Origin: Dendrophyllia cribrosa
Lineage: Eukaryota > Cnidaria > Anthozoa > Scleractinia > Dendrophylliidae
Direction: 5' to 3'
Assembly: GCA_024195265.1 (NCBI GenBank)
Contig: JAJLRJ010000009.1
Location: 4,635,791-4,699,790, forward strand
DNA: 64,000 nucleotides
Positions within the stretch are counted from its first letter, which is position 1. Each line of letters starts with the position of its first letter. Below are positions 12,176-26,400 of this stretch, piece by piece. Made by a program: the position numbers and the translations under genes. The notes under the pieces are model-generated. The model saw nothing but the letters and a program-made list of their open reading frames with translations, was not told the origin of the DNA and ran no database searches.

Positions 12176-14282
12176 GGTTTTGAAGGTGCTGCCTGAGCCA
12201 ACGAAAGATGTCATACCAAAAAGATCACAATAATGGATTCACAGTCCGGATTCGGTGGATATAATAAAAAACTAGTTAAAAAGACCGAAAATGGACAACT
12301 TTTGGTATAAAAAATGTAAAAATTTAGTTAAATACGGTTACAACAATGACTTAACATTAAACTACTGATAAATTACGTAACAAAAATAAAAGCAAAATTA
12401 CAACAGTAATACAATAATAGAAGTGATAACGAGACTAGACTAAAGGAAAACCACAAGTGCCACAAATATACTAATGAGCTACGGTAACATAACAATAGAA
12501 GGTATAATTACTAAGAAAGACAATCAAAAATAGATGTAAAAAGTTATGCAATTGCCGTAACGTAATACGTTTCCCATTCAGGGCTTTGAATAATCATACA
12601 AGCCAAGGTCACAACAAAATCCCTGAGCAGGGTCCTTAAACAATGAGTAATAAATTCCGCACTCAGAGCCTTTGAGTGACGAGGCCAGCACAAAAGTAAC
12701 ATTCCCCTTGAACGCTAAGACAATTACACAAGGCGATAAAAATATAAAAATTAATGCTAAAAGTCAACTATAAGAAAATCGCAACCTAGTGATAAAACCC
12801 CCTGAATTTAATTGTAATGAATACGATTTTTTGAATGAAATTCCTGTCTTTTATTTAGCCCAAAAGGCGAAAGGGAAAATAGCTGCGCACTCCAGTACGC
12901 TTCTTTCGTGACAAGTAATTTTTCTGTGTCTTGATTTGTGTTTGTATAAATTTGGTCTATGCATTGAAAAGTGAAATCTGATAGAATGTGTGGCGTTCTG
13001 TTGAAGTGTATGGCGACCTCGCAGGTTTTCTTGTTTGTTTTCATAGTAGATTTGTGGTTCCTAAATCTAACTTTAAATTCAGTAGTGGTAGATCCAACAT
13101 ATTGGAGATTGCATTTCTTGCAATGAACCAAATAAATTACATTATTGGAGTTGCACGAAAGTCTTTGTCGAACACTATATGTTTTGCCAGTTTGGGCGCT
13201 GAAAAAAGTTTTAGAACTGACAAGGAAATTCTCGCAAAGGTCACATCTGGTCTTATCGCATTTGTAACAGCCGGGTGCTTGTGCATCCGTTGTCGGCCGC
13301 GGGCTGTTTCTGCACTTTGAAGGTGTTAAAATTTCTTTTAGGTTCTTAGGTCTGCGATAAGATGATATAATAGAACTAGGTGGAAAAAGCTCTTTAAGTT
13401 TGGGGGATGACTCCAAGAGATGGAAATGTTTTCTAATCAACCCATTTATGAATGGTAAATTCGGATTATATGTAAGAACAAAAGGAAACATTTTTTTGGA
13501 ATCCCTAACTTTAGGTTTAAGCAAGTCACTTCTAGAAATTTCTGCCGCTCTGGAAAATTGCCGGGAAACAGATTCTAATGGATATCCCTGGTCAACCAGG
13601 TAGCCCTTGTACTCCTCCAATCTTTTGGTAAGAAAATCGTCCTCTGAACAATTTCTGCGCAGTCTCAAGGCAACCCCAAAAGGGATTGCCTCGAAAACAT
13701 GTTTAGGATGGGCACTGGATGGAGAAAGATACAAATGGCTATCTGTAGGTTTGGAATAAACATCAGTCTGGATAAAACCATCGACAAGATGGAGTGTAAC
13801 ATCTAAAACATTAAATTTGTTCTCAGAAAAAAACTAATTCAAATTTAATAGTGGGATACAGTGAATTGATGTACTCAGTAAAAGAATTCAGCGCAGAAAG
13901 ACCTTGCTGCCAGAGATCAAAGATATCATCACGATATCTCCACCATTGTGAAGGTTTAATAGGGCCGCCAAACTTAGCTTTGTGATCTACTTCACCTATG
14001 GCCAAATCGGCATAGCTACAGGCATTTTTAGGTCCCATAGCAGTACCGTGAACTTGCAAATAAAATTTCTCGTTGAAAACCGAGTGATTGCTTTTGAGGC
14101 AAATCTCCACGGCTTCCAAAATGCAACTGGAGGATGGTAGCATTTGATCTCTAGTTTCAAGCGCTCTCTTAACTGCCCCCAAACCTAGTTCGTTATCAAT
14201 ATTCGGGAACATTGAAACCACATCCCAAGAAACTAAGAGGGTGCCCTCGGGAAAAGGACCCTGTTTGTTAAGTTCCCCTATC

Positions 14283-14329
<47 letters not shown>

Positions 14330-15861
14330 CACAAATGAACTTAAACCAGTCAAATAAAGAATAAATAATCACAAAGTGAAAACCCTAAAAATTGTCCTGA
14401 TCGGGATTCGAACCCGCGTAACCGACTTTCTAGCGTCGATGTGTTAACCACTACACCACCAGGACGACCACGAAATAACGCAGCCGAACTTAAGGCTTTA
14501 TGGCTCACGGGCCTCCCGAACAATTTTCAGTGTTTTCACAGGAGCTGACTGGAAGGCTTTTAGGCCTTTTTGACGAATATAAATAACACAAATCCAGTAA
14601 AATAAAGAATAAATAAACACAAAGTGAAAACCCTATATATATATTTATAATATTCATTAATAATTCATAAGGTTTCTGTCCAATCTCTGCGCAGCATTAA
14701 GTTCACGTGAACATACTTGTATACCCGATAATAATCCCAAGTAGTTGAAAGCACGGGGAGGGTTTGAATAGTCAGCAGGGAAATGTTGGGGTTGATGAAT
14801 TAATACAATAAATAATGACCTTAATTAGTATTCTGTATATATACAGAATACTAATAGATCTATTAGTATTTTGTATATACAGAATACTAATAGAAATATT
14901 AGTATTCTGTATAAACAGAATACTAATAGATTTTTCTGTATGAACGATGCAGAACAGCTCGCAATTAAAATCCACATTTAATTTTTTGACTGAACTGCTT
15001 TATTGTTACAAATGTATCTTACTTTACTTGAAATTGAAATTAATAGTTGTTCACTATTGCTCAGTACATTCACTCCTCTTTCCGCGTTGATATTCAATAT
15101 ATGCCTATTGAGGCCGCAAACTATTTGGTAAAGTGTCTTTGGAGGATACCGACCACCAGTCTTTTTCACAACTTCGCCAACGAATTTGGACAGCCAAAAG
15201 TTCAGAGATGCAGGTGACAGTTCAGTGATTGGAACCGTTACATCTTGGATCTCTTCCAGATTACAGGGAAGTCCAACCGACTCGTTTTTGGCTACTTTAT
15301 TTTTACGAGTATTCTGCCACTCTTCAAATATTTTAACACTCCATTTAGTGCTGTTCCTAGTATTACGAGGAACAGTTTCTTTCAACCAAGATTCCTCCTC
15401 TTTAGGACTTTTTGGTTTCCTAAACTGACGAGCCATGCTTGTTACGACTCCTCTGGCTGAGCAGCTATACCGAAGTGAATATTCAAATTTGTCTCGATTT
15501 TTCGCCCACAAAACACTATTGTTTAAAAAAGAAAAGGTTATTCAGGAACAGAGTGTTACATAACCTTATCCACGTTGGTGTTGTTTAAAAAAACAAAAGC
15601 TTGATCATTAACAGTGTGTTACATAACCAAATCCACGTTGGTGTTGTTTAAAAAAGAAAAAGCTTGTTCATTAACAGTGCGTCACATAACCTTATCCACG
15701 TCGGTTTTCAGAAACAATAGAAAATGTTTGCATAACAATGGAGTGTAAAATATCATAAGTACTTTACAATATTCGTGGCAATGTTGTATCGGATTCACAA
15801 TCTCTCGCCTTCGGCTCGAGATTGTAAATCCGATACAACATCGCCACTCATATTGTAAATA

Positions 15862-15931
<70 letters not shown>

Positions 15932-17239
15932 TTGTGACAGGTCTCTCAAACAATGCTGTATGCCTTGTCGAAGACAGAGGATCACTCTAGTAAAGTGCGA
16001 TCTTGTAGCTTGAAAAGATTAATGTAGAATGAGTTGTAATATCAAGCTTCCAACTCCATATCTTGACTTGATTGTGCTTTATTGACCCCACGTTTCGGCC
16101 ATCACGGCCTTCTTCAGGGGAGTTACAACTATGGTAAGGCTTGCGTAAACCGTTGGCTATTCAAAACTATAACGTGACATGTATGGCGTCTGTGATTGGT
16201 AGATAAACTAACAAAGTTATGCGCGCGCTAGAAAGTGCGCGCACTAATGTGGGTTAAATAAGCGTGCACTGAAACGCGCGCGTCTTAATGTGGCGTAGTA
16301 GGAGAAAAATATATTAGTGTAAAATATAGATAGATTATCAATATAGTAACTAGGAAATGTATACCTAATATAAAAAGTATAAGTGTATCATAATGCGGCA
16401 CCTAAATGCAGTATGGCTCCGAGAGAAGGAAAGGATAATAAGTGAGTTCAGTCAAAATTAATATTAAGCTTGTGTAGACAAAAGAGACAAAAAACAAAAA
16501 ACAAAAAACAAAAAACAAAAACAGCATACACGTGAGAGCAAACCAACATAGATCAGACATCACCATCGGGAATAAGAACATCCCTACAGTAAGACATTTC
16601 AAAAAATGTGGACGCCAGCACATGAAGTTATCAGTCATCGAAAAAGTACGAAACAGGAATCTAGACACAAGAAGAACAAGAGAAAGTTACTGGATTAACA
16701 GACTGAAACCAGTAATTAATAACTTGATCTAGTTTCTGGTTTCATTTCATTTTATTTCATTTACACCTTCATTTTATTGAATTTATTTGCTGTCTACACA
16801 AGCTTAATATTAATTTTGACTGAACTCACTTATTATCCTTTCCTTCTCTCGGAGCCATACTGCAGTTAGGTGCCGCATTATGATACACTTATACTTTTTA
16901 TATTAGGTATACATTTCCTAGTTACTATATTGATAATCTATCTATATTTTACACTAATATATTTTTCTCCTACTACGCCACATTAAGACGCGCGCGTTTC
17001 AGTGCACGCTTATTTAACCCACATTAGTGCGCGCACTTTCTAGCGCGCGCATAACTTTGTTAGTTTATCTACCAATCACAGACGCCATACATGTCACGTT
17101 ATAGTTTTGAATAGCCAACGGTTTACGCAAGCCTTACCATAGTTGTAACTCCCCTGAAGAAGGCCGTGATGGCCGAAACGTAGGGTCAATAAAGCACAAT
17201 CAAGTCAAGATATGGAGTTGGAAGCTTGATATTACAACT

Positions 17240-17320
<81 letters not shown>

Positions 17321-20300
17321 AAAAAAAACCTCAATGTTTAAGCAAGAACTACGCCCAAACATTTAATGTATTTTGATGACCACCATTTTGCGGGTTGCTT
17401 AAAAACAAGGTCCCTTCAGGATAGAAAACAACTATTTAAACTAAAGATTTAAAAGAAAAGTCAACGTTATAGGTTTTTGTTAGCATGGAAAAACAATATA
17501 AGAGAGCTATAGGTCGAAAATGCGAAAGACCTCAGAGTAATAAGACTTCGAAAATTAGCCACAACTCGTAATTTTAAAAAAATTTCGTTTGCTCTATTCA
17601 CATTTTGCGCGTAACTTGTTGCGTTACATCACAGGATAGGCTTCCAACCTCCCCCTGTTGAAAGTATATACACTATCCACTATCCAGTGGATTAGTATTA
17701 ACAAAATCCTTTGTGTTATCCACCTTTTGAACAATCGAGGCCTGATTGGGAAACGTTGTCGGGTGAACAGCATACACCATGGACGACACGACCGAATAGT
17801 TTTCTGGGAAAGGGAAAACACTTCTTGTATTCTCAGATGATTGCACATTATTATAACAAGGTATGCCCTATATCATCCTCTGAAAAACTTTCAAATAGGA
17901 ATAAATACCAATAAATGGATGTTGACAAGCCTTATTTGTCTTGTTCTCAGAATTCCATTGTGTCGTATCCTTTATTTTTAGTGTTTGTGTATTTTTCCCG
18001 ACAACGTTTATTCAATTAGGAGTATACAGTAGAACAACGATACAACCAACACCATGATAACGAAGTCCTGGTATAACGAACGATATTCTTCATCCCGAAC
18101 ATGGAACATTGAAAGAACGGTTTTCGAAGAGCCTTGAACTTATCAGAAGCATTAATTATTCTTATTAAATGTAAACTCATACGTATGTTATGGTCTTTTT
18201 ATCAACAATAAATACACCTTATTCGATGGTTTAACAGATAATACGCACGGATATTTTACGAGTTGCTTAGTATGTTTTCGAGCCCTGCAGAAGCAAGAAA
18301 AAATGCGAGGAATGAGTAAAATGTCCGCACGTATTATCTGTTAAACCATCAAATAAGGGATATATTATTCGACTGCAATTCTTTTTATACCGGGATACTA
18401 AGGTGTAATACGACAATCTACTGTGTAATACGCTCGGATATTTTGCTTGTTCTTTTTCCCTTTTAGGTAAAATGACGTCACAGTCGAATAATAAAGATTA
18501 GAGCAGTTTTCATTTGAGTGTCGTAAAACTCAGGTATATTAAGGACTGGGTCTGCTCCTATTTTATCAAAAGAGTAAGTGGGGGTGGTCTATCTTCAGAA
18601 GGAAACGTATCATAAGTATGAGACTTGGCAACGGCATTCAACTTGTTAAGATAGTCCTTTTTGACGTTGATGTTTCCATGGCAACCTATCACGTGACCAA
18701 TTGATCTTTTACTTCCGGTTTGTTCCTTCAGTGCTCTTGCAGACAAGGAAAAATTGTGTTTTCTGAGAATTTTAAGTGGTATTATTTCTACCCTTTTAAG
18801 GTACTTTCCAAATGTAACTGGAAACGTGGTCCACCTACGTGGCATGACTGTTTTCTGGACACGCCTTCCCGTTAGTTTCGTGTGTGACTTTGCGCACTTA
18901 AAAATATCCAAACGATATTTTGTCAGTCAGAGTGGCTTAAGTTCTCCTGCACTTAGCCTAAAGAAAAACATGGAAATTTGATATCTTAATCAGTTGCGTG
19001 ACTCTTTTCCTGACAACTTCATATCAAAATTAACCTTTGTATCATGTTTAAGCCTTTGGCCAAGTTTCATATCAATATGTTCCATACTTTATGAGATAGA
19101 CCACCCCCCTTAATTTTTGGATGTACCGTAACTAACCCAGGCCTTAATATACCTGAGAACCAAAACCAAAGTAATTACTATGACCAATCACAGCAGTCGT
19201 AAACAATCCAATGAACCAATCAGAGCTCGAAGCAAATGCATGTCGCCGGCGCCAAGCGCGGGAAAACGCGTGCGAGTAAATCACGATTGGTTTTGGTTTT
19301 ACTTCTGATTGGTCGAGAAAGTGGCTCGAGATTTTTTAGCCAATCACAAAGCGTAGCAATGCAAAACCAAAGCAATTGTGTAATTACTTTCGACACTCAA
19401 TTGGAAACTGCTCTATTATTATCTATTATTATCTATCCCAGGATTCTTGTAATTATTAAACAAAAATTAGTAAGAGAAAAGACATTGTATTTGCGGGCAA
19501 ATATTTTATTTATCGTTATAACGAGGTTTCGTTGATCCCGTTATAACAAACACATTTTCCCACCTTGGCACTTCGTTATATCGGGGTTCCGGAAAATGAT
19601 CGGACTGATCCGTACAACCTTCAGATAGTATTTGGATAATCTTCGGATATCTTCGAAACATTGCTAAAAACTTCGTAATCAGTGTCGCTTTCTAGTATAA
19701 GAAGATTTCCGAGAAAGATACAAAGATGCTTTGATTACAATCTTAAAATTTGTGGCACTGACCTGTGTTTGTACTGGGTCAGTGGAGTTTTCATCAACTG
19801 TTGCACTGAGTCCCCCAACAGAACTTCCACCAACCTCCATTCCCGTAAGTTGCGATGGGAAACTAACAGCTGCCGCCAAGCTGACGGACAGGCTGTTTAT
19901 ATAGGTTGGCGTTTCACCAGGCAATAGGCTGTTGACTGTAGCATCTAGAATCTTATCTACCACTTTAAGAACCTTTAGCGTTGCTTCGGATGTTTCTGAG
20001 GAGGCTTCTGCATCGGAATCGGAATCGGAATCGGGCTGGAAAAGAAAATATCGATTTCATTTTCACTACCGTATTTTGCACCTGAAAAACTGCAGTTTAT
20101 AGTTAACCACGGTTAACCCGAGAAATAAGCAGCTACGATCAGTTCTTAACATCTCGTGGAAAGATCATCCCACAAAAAGTCAACTCTATGGACACCTTGG
20201 CCTAATAACAAACACGATCCGAGAAAGGCGACTCCTTTTTGCCGGCCACTGCTGGAGAAGCAAGGACGAACTGGTTAGCAATACTCTGCTGTGGAAGCTG

Positions 20301-20420
20301 AGCTATGGGTACCTCTCAGTTGGTCGAATATCACGTACCTACATTGAACAATTAGTTGATGGTATGGGGTGCCTCCTAAATGCACTGCCGACAGCGATAA
20401 CGGGCAGAAAAGGAACGGGG

Positions 20421-20464
<44 letters not shown>

Positions 20465-23428
20465 CGAACTCTGGCAAAGCCTCGTTCAATCGAACAGGTT
20501 TCCCTATAGCCTGCTTGCAGACTAGTAGACGTCTGCAGGCAGGCTAGCTTTCCTGTTCAAGCATGTTAAGGCATGGCTCGTCCCTTGGTGAAGACCCCCG
20601 GAAAGTAAATTATTTTTCTCTTTGCAAGTAATACTTTTTAACCCTAACAATCACCAAAAGTATATAGCAATTTGGATTTAGCGTCCTTAAATTCCTTAAG
20701 GTTTGATTATTGTGGTCACGTGTCTGATGACGTCATAATTTGGACAAAAAAAGGAAACTTCAAATAGGGTAAGGATGGTTAACTTTGGCTAAGAGAAAAT
20801 CATACACTATTTTTTTGCCTTGAAGACTATCCGTGTCCGGAATGGACAATTTTTCTATTTAATTTATTAACAAGATTTTAAGACAAAATGTGTCACGTGA
20901 CCTCTTTTACGAAATAACCCGTTTAATTGTAAATCATAGTCAACCATTCCGGACAAATTCATATATGGGAGGACCATACAAATGCATTTACGTTTTAATT
21001 TATATCAATCATATGTCATCTCTAACAGGTCACGCGATGCAAATATTCGACACTTAAAGTAAACGGTGGTTTAAGGTCATCAAGTTTTATCCTGCTGCCA
21101 AGTGTGAGCATGTTTTGGTGAATCACTTCAAAGTTATTATCGTCAGTATCAGATTTTATGCAAATTAGGCTCTGAACCATTTAACATGCTTGAGTGGCTG
21201 ACCCTTTCATTCCCAAGAATGCCTAAAATAAAGTCCCTAACAGAAGAGTCCCAAGGCGCGGGGTCTTTGCAGAGTTTCACTCCGTTCACGTACATAAGGG
21301 AGCCTATTAAGCGATTTATGCTAAAAGCTTGATATTTAAGGTGAGAACATTTTGTCATTCCACGCAGGACACAATGTCCCAGATAGTGTACCGTTTTGGT
21401 GTTAAACTTGTTTTCGTTCTATCCAGGGTGTGTTACAAAATTAATGATTTGATCATCAAAACTTTTGTAGTTCTTTTGTACTAGTGAATTTCATGACAAG
21501 GATTCTCTTGACGATTTCTTCTTAAGCTCATCAATAATTCATCAAGTCATACGTGACGGTGATAAGCAAACCCAGTCAATTAGCATAAAATTTGGCGATT
21601 TTATTCCTTTTGTTTTCTCTGTACTGTATTTAATGATCAGTTTGAGAAGCTATATCAAACAATCCAAAGAGTGTTTCATCAGGTATCCAAACACCTCGAC
21701 GTGGGTGGAAAAAACGAGGTGCAGTCGAGTTTTTCAACTCAGTTTCTTGGTGTTTGCATCTCCCGATAGAACACCCTTCCTTGCGTTTATATGTTACGTA
21801 AATTTCTATGCATCCTTTAAGGTGCTTATCAGGTTATTTCTCAGTCTGCATTTTTGTGAATCTCATGTTGAAAATACGCCAAGCAGCAAAATTCTATGAA
21901 ACCGAAATAGTGAATCAATCAACGAATACACGCCGGAATAACCCAAAGACTACAATAGTACGCCTCAGCCTTTTGAAACCTACGTTGAAGATCTTCAACG
22001 CAACCCACACGAAATACAGACTGGGTTATCGTGTTAAAGGCGCTATGTCATGGAGATTTTGACGTTTGGGGGTCAAAACGATTCCAAATGAAAACTAAGT
22101 ACCTTTGTCATACACGAAATGCTTATAGAACACTAAGAGGAAGTGAATTTGTGAGGAACGAATAAACCATAATCAGAGTTTTAGCGAGTTTTCCAAGACA
22201 CAGGCGATAAACTTGAAACAATTGGCCCAATTTTATCAAGTTGCAATATCCACTTACATCCTGGCCATCTGCAGCCCAAGACACTTGTTTTTACTCTTAG
22301 AGCACTAGTAGAATAATTTGAAACAAAACTGGACAATTATCTTTGGGTTTTCGCTGATATAAAGATTCTTTTTGGCTTTTTAAAGTAACGTTAAATTATA
22401 CATATGAAACCAGTTACATTAAACGTTACCTCAGTGGATTCGTCATCGGGACTAGCCTGAAGTGCTACACTTATAGTGTTACAAAGACTGCTAGCCAGAT
22501 CGTCGCGCTCCTTGGAGGTCATTTCGCCATCAAGAGCAGACGCCACGTTCTCTACAGCAGCAGCCATTTGTTCCTAAAAATTATAAATAGATTATTATTC
22601 GACGTAGCATTTTAAAGTGCAAATACGCATCAAAACGGCTGCAAATATGACACGTCAGTACACTCTTCCGACCGCACGTTAGAAAAGCAGCTTCAAAATC
22701 TTAAGATTTGAGAAATGATGACTGTCTTATAATACACAGTTACGGCTGGGCATTTTTACTCGTGAGTTTTTTTTTCGCCTAAAGGCTCGAAAAAATAGAA
22801 ACGGATTCGTAAAAATACTCAGTCGTATTACACAAATCTTGCTTCTTCAGAAGTCAGAACCGAAGAAGCGGAGTTTTGAAGAATTTTCAAGCAGCCCAGC
22901 CATGGGAATTTATGTTGATATCAATTTGTAATTCACTTTTTCCTGGTGTTTTCGTTAGTTTTTGAGAAATGTTTATAAAACACGTCCAAGTTCAGTCGGA
23001 TTGACAGCTTGAATTTCGTCATGTGCTTAGCCAATTTTGCTTGTGAGGACAGTTCCTCGATGCGATACTGAGTCGTACACGTTTTGCTTTTAAAGATAAA
23101 CTAACGGATATTTGAATAAAATATTTCAAAGCAAGATCTTGTAGTCCTTTTTTATGAGTTTGTTCGTTCATTACATAGGTTGAAAAGCGATTTTATGTAA
23201 ACAAAACAATAAGACTTGCATTTTATAGCTCCAACTTCACTGGCGTCGCCTTATGCAAAGAGGTCTGTTTATTTTTTACAATTTTGATTTCCAAATTAGT
23301 TCCTCGGGCAGTTTTCGATACGCAACTGGTTTATTTTATTTTATAAACAGAATATTACATGTCCGCTTGTGGATACAAATTTTATCTTCTCGTGTTGATA
23401 ATATCTCTCACGAGTGATAATATCTCAA

Positions 23429-23461
<33 letters not shown>

Positions 23462-26400
23462 CATGTAATATTCTCTACGTATTATACAACTTTGCGCTGA
23501 ATAATCTCTATTTATCATATGACCCGTACTTCCCTGGGAACCTTTTCGGCCGGAAAAGCCGTACGGCCCTACTGCAAAAGCGTACGGCCTCGCGCGTTAA
23601 AATTTAAAACAATTTCGTCTCCAAATTGGTCATATAATAAAATAGTTATTGACCTAAGTTAGGAGTCGGGCAGGATGGGAAAATATTTGGCTCTTGGTTA
23701 TGGCGCACGGACCCTCGAGCCAAATATTTACCCATCCGGTCCTCCCACTCAGTCAATAAGTACATAATAATTACATAGGTGCGCGAAAATATAAAGTTTC
23801 TCTTCCAGTGGCGGAAGTTTTCACATCTCCAAACAGCCACGTATTTTTTTTATTTGTAATGTAAATGACACTACTTAAGTGGATTTAAGGAATTTTCCGA
23901 AGATTTCTGACTATTTTCCAAAGATTTGGAAAATTTTCAACATTTTCCGTTTGCCTTTCTAAAAATGGGAAGCACCATCTTTTACGGTAGGTATATATAT
24001 ATGTAGACTTTGGAAAATCTGACCAATATTTAACGCATATCTCAACGCAGCAGGCCATGTTACGTAGCCATTTTAACAGGAAAGACTATTAATTTATGGA
24101 AGCGCACTCGTTACTGCTATCTCTCTGTATGTAACAGTTTACCTTTGCATTATCGGACATGCCTCCTGTACCGCCGCCGCTGACTACTTCTAAAGTGCTC
24201 GCGATCTGCTGAGCGGCCGCAGGATTTGCAGGCGGTGAGAAGCTCGCAAGGACTACAAAAAATTTTTCTTGCACCTGTAGGGAAAAATGAAGAAAGAAGT
24301 AACACAATTACAATTAAACTTTATTTAGACACGGTATATTCATCAGGCATAACAATACTATAAACTATATATATATATATCTAAAAGTATCAAAATTCCT
24401 AGAAAATAATGCTAAAAAAATTAAAACGGACTTAAGGCAACTAAACATGATTGAATCAAAGACTCCTACAAACCAACTCGTGAATACAAAACAACCGTCG
24501 GATCCTATTCTCGCCTTCGCGTTTTGCTCCAGCCCCTCCCCACCCCCTGCATCTAAGAAAAGTTTATTGCCGATAGATGGAAGGAAGGAGTGCAAATTTG
24601 CATAATTGTCCCTCGGAAGTTTGGAGGCCTGGTTCACCCCCTGTTTAAACCCAAACCTGGTTTTATTTCCCCTACAAGGGTGGCTAATCATTCAATCTCG
24701 TTCCTAGAGGCCACGTTCGTTTTGGTCAGCTCCAAAAACGGCTGTAATAGACCATTTTGAAAAAGACAAGGCAGCTTGAAGCGGGAGTGACTTGGCATTG
24801 AACTATGGGATCAAAAAGGCGCCAAACTTTGCAGTTTGTTGCATAGTGTTCCTGGGTAATTTCAAAGAAACTGATCACCAGACGAACGTACTAGCTTGAT
24901 TTCAGAACAAAGCATTTTAATAATCGAATCCTTTACCATCAATGTTTCCTTAAAATGTTCTTATAACCGGTTTAAGCGGACTGAGGCTGACAATCTCACA
25001 GAAAAAAACTAGGAGCTGCAAGTTTTTTTACCCGTTTGCATCCCTTGCGCTCGATCATGATGAGTGTTTTTGTTTCCTCCGACGTTTATAACATTCGCGC
25101 CACGAGGTTTAATCAGCCAATGCATCTGTTCTCATAGAATTGCGAATACACTTTTCCTTTCTATACCCCATTGTGCCAAATTGCATTCAGTCTTCTTTTC
25201 CATGCAGTAGCGTTCAAGATGGATTTCTTTACCTTTCTGAAACGTTCCCCTAGTTAAACACGCTCCCGCTCGCCCCATGTTGTCAATGTTTTTTTTTTTG
25301 GAAATGGTCAGGAGCCGATATTGCGTCCTGAAATGGTCTATAGACCTCTGGGAAAATCAATATATAGGTCACATCAGATTTTATGTACTAACTGACTGAG
25401 TGGGAAGGCCGGATTGAAAGATATTTGGCTCACTGACTATCCGGCCAGACCTAACTTTATCAATAATTTAAATTTTAACACGCGAGACCGTACGCTTTGG
25501 TAGGGCCATACGGATTTTTTCCGACCCCGCTCGCGCAAATGCTTATACGGTTCTCATATGGGTACTTTGTAAACAGTTTTGAAAAGAACGCGCGCGTGGG
25601 ACCTTAGAGGGCATATGATAAACAAAATTATCATATGACCCGTACGGCCCTGCGAGCGTTTTCTTTGCAAAATCATATATTGAAGAAAGTCCCGTATGAG
25701 GGCCGTACGCATTTGCGCGAGTGGGGTAGGAAAAAGCCCTACTACAAAAGCTTACGGCCTCGCGTGTTAAATTTTTTTCAAGAAATTTTGTCTCCATGGC
25801 CAAATTGGCCATATATGATAAAATAATTAATGACTGATGCTAATTTGGCATCTAAGAGTAGAGAACTTTTGGAGAAATTGCGAAAATGGTTGTGCTTGTT
25901 TTTGCTCCTTTTCAAATGGCTGACTTGCAGCATTGTAGAGGTATCATTTTCTTCTTGTTAATGTGTAAACAAAATATGCTAAAAGCAAATTTTATAAACT
26001 AGTACAATGGCTCTACTCTCTGGTGGAATTTCATTTGAATTAGTTTCCACGCGCCCAAAAACGAGACTTCGAAAGGCTGGCATTATCAATCGCGGTTACC
26101 ATGGCAACGATGCATCTGCTGACCCTAATATGGTTGTTTTTGTTCTTCTTCCCAGGTAACTTCATCCACACGAAATAAACGGGGTTTAAAATTTTCCATT
26201 TCCAACTTTGCACCACTTTCTCAGAGAACTACTCTTAATAAAAAAGGCAACAATTAAATTTTACTATTTGTTTTTCTTTTTGCTTTTTTTGACGTGTAAT
26301 GTTCTTTCTGATTATGAAAGTGAAAAAGCTGCGAAAACCTTTGCAACTATGCGGCGCGTGTCAATTTTGTTCACATACAGCGCGGGTTTTTATGTTTGAA

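Larger units (their letters stand above)
16025..17245. mobile_element. Penelope-like element with inverted flanking repeats
   Basis: Two 455-bp arms (16025-16480 and 16791-17245) are near-perfect inverted copies, starting GAATGAGTTGTAATATCAAG and meeting a 310-bp centre that encodes only the last part of a GIY-YIG endonuclease. Penelope-like elements are known for flanking repeats in inverted or direct orientation; here each arm contains a hammerhead. The element is a fold-back remnant and lacks RT. Confidence 0.85.
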
